Assembly: GCF_900113115.1 (NCBI RefSeq)
Contig: NZ_FOOF01000006.1
Location: 186,001 to 250,000 of the forward strand
Length of the DNA: 64,000 nucleotides
DNA from: Duganella sp. CF458
GTDB lineage: Bacteria > Pseudomonadota > Gammaproteobacteria > Burkholderiales > Burkholderiaceae_D
Direction: 5' to 3'
The position numbers were made by a program, and so were the translations under genes. The notes beneath the pieces are model-generated. The model was not told the origin of the DNA, searched no databases, and saw only the letters and a program-made list of their open reading frames with translations. This document shows positions 59,338-64,000 of the stretch, in pieces. How positions within the stretch are numbered: position 1 is the stretch's first letter; every line of letters begins with the position of its first letter.

Positions 59338-59718
59338 TCAACCGCTGGTGATGTCCGCTCCGGTTTCCTCCCGACCCTTGTCCTTGATCTTCTCCAGCGT
59401 GGCCACGCTCACGCCCAGCATGCCGGCCAGCTTCTTCATCTCGTCCGCCGAAATGGTGCCGTCCTGCAGTTTCTTCAGCAGCTTTTGCAGATCGTCCTCA
59501 TCGTCCCCGCCGCCACCGCCGCTCTTTTCGGCCTGATTGGCCTTGAAGCGCGATTCCAGTTCGTGGCTGATGGCGTCGCGCGCCGCGGGACTCAGGTTGT
59601 CCTTGCCCAGCATATTGATCAAGTCTTCATTGGATTTGAATTTCAGGCTGTCCTTGAACAGGTCGCTGACCTGCGAGGAAAAGTTGAAGCCGCCTACCGG
59701 TGAAAATTGAATGCCCAT
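59338..59718 (-). CDS. 126-aa cysteine-free acidic protein, harpin-like or chaperone-like
   Basis: AAGGAG lies about 5 nt before ATG 59718. The protein has no cysteine, a Gly/Asp-rich linker (about residues 68-76) and a C-terminal helical part with DGTISADEMKKLAGMLGVSVATLEKI. These are features shared with type III harpins and accessory proteins, but no family is recognised. Hrp box D lies upstream on the same strand. Confidence 0.6.
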   Translation of the reverse strand: MGIQFSPVGGFNFSSQVSDLFKDSLKFKSNEDLINMLGKDNLSPAARDAISHELESRFKANQAEKSGGGGGDDEDDLQKLLKKLQDGTISADEMKKLAGMLGVSVATLEKIKDKGREETGADITSG

Positions 59719-59776
59719 ATCTGCTCCTTGGATGGTTGAGGTTTTCCTGCGCATGTTCCATTACATAACGCACCGA

Positions 59777-59805
59777 TAGGTAGCGGCTTCATGGCAAACG
59801 GTTCC
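59777..59805 (-). promoter_or_regulatory. hrp box D (minus strand)
   Basis: Read on the minus strand: GGAACC (59805-59800), 16 nt, CTACCTA (59783-59777). One mismatch in the -10. It lies 58 nt before the 126-aa gene. Confidence 0.75.
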
Positions 59806-59841
59806 ACGCGGGAGGCAAAGCAAAAATCCAATCCGATGCAT

Positions 59842-59870
59842 GGAACTGCCGGCGCACCGGCCTCCACATA
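59842..59870 (+). promoter_or_regulatory. hrp box E (plus strand)
   Basis: GGAACT (59842-59847), 16 nt, CCACATA (59864-59870). The T at position 6 is common in hrp boxes. It lies 61 nt before the 51-aa gene and back to back with box D. Confidence 0.85.
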
Positions 59871-59931
59871 TCGCTACCGTCGCAACGCAATGCGTAAGGC
59901 GGCAACTTCAACCACAACCAAGGAGGTAATT

Positions 59932-60087
59932 ATGTCTGGACTGACCGGGATCGGATCGTGGATCGGCGCTGGCGGCGCTATCGCTGACCAGGAAGCTACC
60001 GCAGCTGCAAAAGAGGCGGTGAATGCCAACGCGGCCAAACTGAAGCTGGCCAAGGCCGGCCAGGACAACGCCCTGTCGTTGATCTAA
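59932..60087 (+). CDS. 51-aa pilin-like small protein, first gene of the HrpL-type operon
   Basis: A full AAGGAGGT site precedes ATG 59932; a longer frame from 59791 would run across hrp box E and is rejected. The cysteine-free protein has a Gly-rich start (GLTGIGSWIGAGGAIAD) and an Ala/Asn/Lys-rich helix (AAAKEAVNANAAKLKLAKAGQ). Such composition resembles HrpA-type pilus subunits, which are usually the first HrpL-controlled gene, though it is shorter than most. Role inferred. Confidence 0.6.
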   Translation: MSGLTGIGSWIGAGGAIADQEATAAAKEAVNANAAKLKLAKAGQDNALSLI

Positions 60088-60093
60088 GCCGGA

Positions 60094-60121
60094 AGAGGTG
60101 GGGCCATCCGGCTCCACCTCT
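60094..60121 (+). other. Strong stem-loop after the pilin-like gene
   Basis: AGAGGTGGGGCC-atcc-GGCTCCACCTCT, a 12-bp stem with one G-U pair, 6 nt after the stop. There is no U-tract. It may protect the 3' end of the upstream message or reduce read-through into the next genes. Confidence 0.65.
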
Positions 60122-60146
60122 GTTGCATCGGTCAAAGGAGAACAGT

Positions 60147-60359
60147 ATGAGCAGTTACCAGAACAGCATGTTCGCGCCATCGCAGGCTCGGCCGGGCCAG
60201 GCCATGGAGAAAACCAAATCCATGCCGCTCGGCCAGGCAGCGCAGATGGGGGCCGCCGAAGCCATGGAGTTTCAACTGTGGGTTTCGCAGCAGGGCACCT
60301 CGCTGGCCAAGCTGAAGGTCTTCAATGCGATGGCCAAGACGATCAACGACCAGCAATAG
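60147..60359 (+). CDS. 70-aa cysteine-free helical protein
   Basis: AAAGGAG precedes the ATG. The C-terminal helix (EFQLWVSQQGTSLAKLKVFNAMAKTIND) is of the kind seen in type III needle or inner-rod subunits; the similarity is by eye only. It is followed 9 nt later by the next small gene. Confidence 0.55.
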   Translation: MSSYQNSMFAPSQARPGQAMEKTKSMPLGQAAQMGAAEAMEFQLWVSQQGTSLAKLKVFNAMAKTINDQQ

Positions 60360-60368
60360 GAGCGTCAT

Positions 60369-60524
60369 ATGTCCGACTCAAGCATACGGGCAGCGCGTGC
60401 CAACGAAGCGAAGTACGTCCGCCAGCTGGAAGAAGTCGCTGCCGCAAGGAGCGACGTCAACAACGTGGCAGTGTTCACGAAGTTGATCAAGAAAGCGGAA
60501 GAAATTTCGCAGGCGGCAGTGTAG
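60369..60524 (+). CDS. 51-aa helical protein
   Basis: AGGAG overlaps the previous stop. The product is helical and cysteine-free (ANEAKYVRQLEEVAAARSDV then FTKLIKKAEEISQAAV), of the size of small type III chaperones. No family is recognised. Confidence 0.55.
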   Translation: MSDSSIRAARANEAKYVRQLEEVAAARSDVNNVAVFTKLIKKAEEISQAAV

Positions 60525-60557
60525 ACGCGCATTTACTCACACGACTAAGGAAACAGC

Positions 60558-62198
60558 ATGTCTGCCACGATTACCACTACCACGACGACGATCACCACCA
60601 CCTTTGACAACGACACGCCGGGCTATTTGCGCCCGTCGTTTAACGGGGGCTCGCCGCTTGGCGCGGAATCGAGCGATATCCTGTTTGCCCCTTCGCAGCG
60701 CAACCAGGGCTCGTCCGACCCGTTGGCCGACGTGCTCGACGAACTGGGCCTGCCGCCCTGGCTGAAGAACGCCGCCAGAAACATGCTGCTTGCCGGTGAT
60801 GGCGGCAACCAGCTGCCATCGGAATCGAGCGCAGCCAAGACCATCAACTCCTTCCAGCGGGACAACGGCATCCGCTACCTGTCGCCCGACCAGGTGAAGC
60901 AGATGGCTGAAACGGGCTATTTCACCGACAAGAACGGCAAGACCCGCCTGGTGGACGACGACGTGCGACTGGCGGCCCAGAAGATGATGGCCAACGGCGG
61001 TGAGCTGTACCGGAAGCTGGAATCGGCCAAGAACGGCGAGCATGACGGGAAGCTGAGCCAGGAAGACTATCGCTATGCGGTGAAGGACGGCACCATTTCG
61101 GCCAATGGCGGTTCCGGCTATGAGCCAACGATGCGCGGCATTTCGCTGCTGGACTTCATGAACGCGATCATGAACGGCAATATCTCGTCGAACCGCCCAA
61201 GCGAATATGGCGCGGCCAAGACCATCAACGATTTCCAGAAAGAGCATGGCATCAGCCACCTGTCGATCGACCAGCTGCAGCAGATGGCCGAAACGGGCTA
61301 TTGCAAGGACAAGAACGGCAAATTCATCCAGGTGCCGGAAGAAGTGCAGGATGCGGCCCGCGCCATGGCGGCCAATAACTTCGAGCTGTTCAAGAAGCTG
61401 GAAAGCGCCACCAACGGCAAGCATGACGGCTCGCTGAGTATCGGCGACTTCAGCGAAGCGGTCCAGGATGGATCGATCAGCAAGGGCCGCGGCTCTATGC
61501 GTGATGTCAGTTTCGAGCTGGAGCCGGAGGACAGCGTTGAAGGGCTGCCGTCGCGCGCCGATGCGGCCAGGACGATCAGGGACTTCCAGAAGAATAATGA
61601 TATCCACCTGCTGGACGTCAATCAGGTGCAGCAGATGGCCGAAACCGGCTATTACACGGACAAGTTCGGAAGGACCCGCCCGGTTCCGGACGACGTGCGC
61701 CTGGCAGCCCAGCGCATGGCGGCCAACAACTTCGAGTTGTTCAAGCAGCTGGAGTCGGCCACCAACGGTGAACACGACGGGAAGTTGAGCCAAGGCGACT
61801 ACACCGAGGCGGTGAAGGACGGCACTATCCAGGGCCGCAGCGGCCACCAGCCGGACTATCGCTACATCAGGAATCCGGATGAAACATGGCCGGGCGGTGG
61901 CGACCGGACTTCGGCAACGGCGGCAACCCGCACCATGCAGGAATTCCAGGCGCAGCACGGTATTCGCTTCCTGAATGTCGACCAGGTCCGCCAGATGGCG
62001 ACTACCGGCTACTGCACGGACAAGGATGGCAATACCATCCAGGTGCCGGAAGAGGTGCGTCAGGCGGCGCAGCGCATGGCGGCCGATAACTACGCCCTGT
62101 TCAAGGAACTGGAGTCGGCCACCAACGGCGAGCATGACGGCCGCCTGAGCATGAAAGACTATCGCAACGCCGACAGGGATCGCTATTTCGCCACCTGA
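60558..62198 (+). CDS. Four-repeat EF-hand-like protein (NolX/HrpF-like repeats)
   Basis: The 546-aa protein has a Thr-rich start and four repeats beginning near residues 92, 219, 336 and 455. Each has TIxxFQxxxxI, QMAxTGY, AAQxMAANxxLFKxLESA and an EF-hand-like loop NGEHDGKLS-x2-D. This pattern resembles the repeat region of NolX/HrpF translocon-type proteins exported by type III systems, but no hydrophobic membrane-inserting part is present. AAGGAA precedes the ATG. Calcium binding is possible. Confidence 0.65.
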   Translation: MSATITTTTTTITTTFDNDTPGYLRPSFNGGSPLGAESSDILFAPSQRNQGSSDPLADVLDELGLPPWLKNAARNMLLAGDGGNQLPSESSAAKTINSFQRDNGIRYLSPDQVKQMAETGYFTDKNGKTRLVDDDVRLAAQKMMANGGELYRKLESAKNGEHDGKLSQEDYRYAVKDGTISANGGSGYEPTMRGISLLDFMNAIMNGNISSNRPSEYGAAKTINDFQKEHGISHLSIDQLQQMAETGYCKDKNGKFIQVPEEVQDAARAMAANNFELFKKLESATNGKHDGSLSIGDFSEAVQDGSISKGRGSMRDVSFELEPEDSVEGLPSRADAARTIRDFQKNNDIHLLDVNQVQQMAETGYYTDKFGRTRPVPDDVRLAAQRMAANNFELFKQLESATNGEHDGKLSQGDYTEAVKDGTIQGRSGHQPDYRYIRNPDETWPGGGDRTSATAATRTMQEFQAQHGIRFLNVDQVRQMATTGYCTDKDGNTIQVPEEVRQAAQRMAADNYALFKELESATNGEHDGRLSMKDYRNADRDRYFAT

Positions 62199-62227
62199 TT
62201 CCTTATCACGCCAAAGAGGAGTTCGAC

Positions 62228-62341
62228 ATGACCGCCAACGCGAATATGCACCGGCAACGGCCCACGCGCGAGCAGGACTGCGCCACGCTCGACGATGGCT
62301 TCAACTGGCACCGCATCCGGCGCCTGTCCCGCAAAGCCTGA
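62228..62341 (+). CDS. 37-aa basic peptide between the repeat protein and the methyltransferases
   Basis: AGAGGAG lies 7 nt before ATG 62228 and the frame ends at TGA 62339-62341. The product is basic with one cysteine (REQDCATLDDGFNWHRIRR). No family is seen. Its strong ribosome site and place in the operon argue that it is translated. It may be a substrate of the methyltransferases. Confidence 0.45.
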   Translation: MTANANMHRQRPTREQDCATLDDGFNWHRIRRLSRKA

Positions 62342-62359
62342 ACGCCAGGAGAAGCCGAC

Positions 62360-63361
62360 ATGGACAAGCTGTGGTGGGAGCCGGGGCCGGAGCACTTGAA
62401 CTTCGCCTGCGTGCTGGCCGGCATGGAGCCTGTGCCGCTTGACCGGGCGTTCAATTACCTGGTGCTGGGCTGCGGCGGCGAATCCGCGCAGGCTCGCGTC
62501 GCCGGCGGCCATCCGCGGGGAAGTTTTCATGCGGCCGATGCAGGCATGCCGCTGGGCGCTGCCTTGCCGCCGATGGACTTCATCGTGCTGCGCGGCGCTT
62601 ATAGCTGGCTGGATCGGAATCAGCGGCAGCAAGTCATTGAGCTTATCAATGCTTGCCTTAAGCCGGGCGGCGTGGCCTACATCGGCTACGACGCTTTGCC
62701 GGGCTGCAGCAGCATCCTGCCTTTGCAGCGCCTGGTGCGCGAGCAGGGCGGGCTGCATGCCGCCGCCCAGGTCGAGCAATTGCGGGGCGTCGGTGCGGCC
62801 TATTTCGCGGACAACGACGCCCCTGCCATGCGCAGCCGCCTGGACGCTTTCGCGCCGGCATGTCATGAATTCACCCGGCGCGGCTGGGAGGCCCTGTATC
62901 ACGCCGACGTGGCACGCGCCCTGGCCGATGCCAAGTTGGAGTATGTGGCATCGGCCGATCTTTGGTGGAGCGATCCTGGCCGCTACCTTTCCGCGGCGCA
63001 GCGCGCACTGCTGGATGCGCAGACCGTCCCGATCTTGCGCGAGATGGTGCGCGACATATTGCTCGATACCGCATTCCGGCGCGACGTCTATATCAGGGGC
63101 GCCCGCCGCATGCATCCCATGCGCCAGGCGGATTGGCTGGGCAAATGCCCCCTGTCCCTGTCCCTGGCCGAAGCTCGGGCTGAAGGACGCGATGAAGCGC
63201 TTTTCGCGTCCATGCTGGACGCGTTGGCCGTCGGGCCGCAGCCTATCGCTGCACTGGCAAGCCTGCCCGAGATGCGTGGCAAGAACATGCTTGAAGTCGC
63301 GCGCCTGGCCGGTTTGCTGCTCGACTCCGGCCATGCGGTGATCAGCAACCAAGGAGCGTGA
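62360..63361 (+). CDS. PKMT-like methyltransferase paralogue with shortened SAM domain
   Basis: The 333-aa protein resembles bacterial protein lysine methyltransferases with a regulatory domain (YIGYDALPGCSSILPLQRLV). Compared with the next gene, the segment from FNYLVLG to YSW is 29 residues shorter, removing the part between motif I and motif IV, so SAM binding is doubtful. AGGAG precedes the ATG. It may be a non-catalytic partner. Confidence 0.65.
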   Translation: MDKLWWEPGPEHLNFACVLAGMEPVPLDRAFNYLVLGCGGESAQARVAGGHPRGSFHAADAGMPLGAALPPMDFIVLRGAYSWLDRNQRQQVIELINACLKPGGVAYIGYDALPGCSSILPLQRLVREQGGLHAAAQVEQLRGVGAAYFADNDAPAMRSRLDAFAPACHEFTRRGWEALYHADVARALADAKLEYVASADLWWSDPGRYLSAAQRALLDAQTVPILREMVRDILLDTAFRRDVYIRGARRMHPMRQADWLGKCPLSLSLAEARAEGRDEALFASMLDALAVGPQPIAALASLPEMRGKNMLEVARLAGLLLDSGHAVISNQGA

Positions 63362-63363
63362 CA

Positions 63364-64000
63364 ATGGATTGGAACGACGGCTATGTGGCGGACCTGGACT
63401 ATCCGGCGGCATACTTTGCCGAGCAAAGTCCCTGCCACCTCAGTATCGCCTGCATCCTGAACGGGGTCGAACCGGTTCCGACGGACCGCCCCTTCACCTA
63501 TTTCGAGCTGGGCGCAGGCATGGGCCTGACCTCGAACATCCTGGCCGCCAGTCATCCGCACGGCCGCTTCTATTCCAACGATTTCAATCCCGCCCACGTG
63601 GCGGCAGCCCGCCAGCTGGCGGACGAGGCGCAGCTGGAAAACATGACGGTGCTCGAATCCAGTTTCGCTGACCTGGCCGCCGGCAAGGTCGACCTGCCGC
63701 CGCTCGACTACATCACCATGTACGGCATTTACAGCTGGATCACTCCAGCCAATCGCCAGTACCTGGTGGAGTTCATCGGCCGCTACCTGAAGCCCGGCGG
63801 CATCGTCTATGTCAACTACAACGCTTTGCCGGGCTGGACCCGCACCTTGCCCTTGCAACGCCTGTTGCTCGAACATGCGAACTGCAATCCCGTGCCGCGG
63901 GTAGCGCAACTGGAGCAGGCGCGCGAACTGGCGCGCAAGCTGTCGGAGGCCGGCGCCGCCTTCTTCGACGGCAGCAAGCAACTGGATTACCGCATGGCGT
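63364..64000 (+). CDS. PKMT-like methyltransferase (3' end beyond window)
   Basis: The visible 212 residues have an intact SAM site ELGAGMGLTSNILAASHP, the acidic residue after it (SNDFNPAHV), motif IV-like LDYITMYGIYSW and YVNYNALPGWTRTLPLQRLL. This is the methyltransferase with regulatory domain family, whose Rickettsia members methylate outer membrane protein lysines. AAGGAG lies before ATG 63364. The C-terminal regulatory part is off the edge. Confidence 0.8.
   Translation, partial: MDWNDGYVADLDYPAAYFAEQSPCHLSIACILNGVEPVPTDRPFTYFELGAGMGLTSNILAASHPHGRFYSNDFNPAHVAAARQLADEAQLENMTVLESSFADLAAGKVDLPPLDYITMYGIYSWITPANRQYLVEFIGRYLKPGGIVYVNYNALPGWTRTLPLQRLLLEHANCNPVPRVAQLEQARELARKLSEAGAAFFDGSKQLDYRMA

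Noticed and set aside
59791..60087. Longer version of the 51-aa pilin-like gene
   Set aside because: It would cover hrp box E; a perfect ribosome site precedes ATG 59932.

Overview
The window is high-GC, gene-dense bacterial chromosome, most consistent with a betaproteobacterium of the Oxalobacteraceae (Massilia/Duganella/Janthinobacterium-like). The evidence is the gene orders yceD-rpmF-plsX-fabHDG-acpP-fabF, ygfX-rpoE-degQ-grx and lepA-lepB-DUF4845-rnc-era-recO-pdxJ-acpS-uvrC-pgsA, together with codon use. The genus is inferred from layout, not from a database search.

Layout. 1-16.5 kb: a truncated membrane sensor, a YcaQ-like DNA glycosylase with DUF2804, a PatZ-like protein acetyltransferase that has lost part of its ligase half, a hemerythrin-like protein, a DUF349 protein with moaE, clpB behind a sigma32-type promoter, an HD hydrolase, an AraC regulator divergent from an MFS exporter, and rraA. 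16.5-22.2 kb: aceA behind two palindromes, a GNAT, rlmJ, an EAL-HDOD protein, an RsmI-like methylase and a Maf pyrophosphatase. 22.3-28.7 kb: the fatty-acid synthesis block. 28.7-32.1 kb: a sigmaE operon with its own sigmaE-type promoter but no recognisable RseA/RseB. 32.1-41.4 kb: the lepA-to-pgsA housekeeping operon. 41.5-42.1 kb: four tRNA-Gly(GCC) and one tRNA-Cys(GCA).

42.2-55.1 kb is accessory: a DUF2946/TonB receptor/PepSY metal-uptake-like cluster with a previously untracked 52-aa membrane ORF, a LamG-domain remnant, a LysR/LysE pair, a Tat-lipoprotein flavin oxidase, a fatty acid desaturase, and a two-subunit molybdenum hydroxylase whose XdhC maturation partner is a pseudogene.

55.1-64.0 kb is the most interesting part. 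Five sequences closely match the hrp box recognised by the type III secretion sigma factor HrpL (GGAACC-N16-CCACNNA). Each sits 44-76 nt upstream of, and in the correct orientation for, a gene: a 628-aa effector-like protein, a PhyH-type dioxygenase, a 40-aa peptide, a 126-aa cysteine-free protein, and an operon. That operon starts with a 51-aa pilin-like protein and a strong hairpin, continues through two more small helical proteins, a four-repeat EF-hand-like (NolX/HrpF-like) protein and a 37-aa peptide, and ends with two PKMT-like methyltransferases that run off the right edge. I infer an HrpL-controlled type III secretion export regulon. The secretion apparatus and hrpL itself are not in this window.
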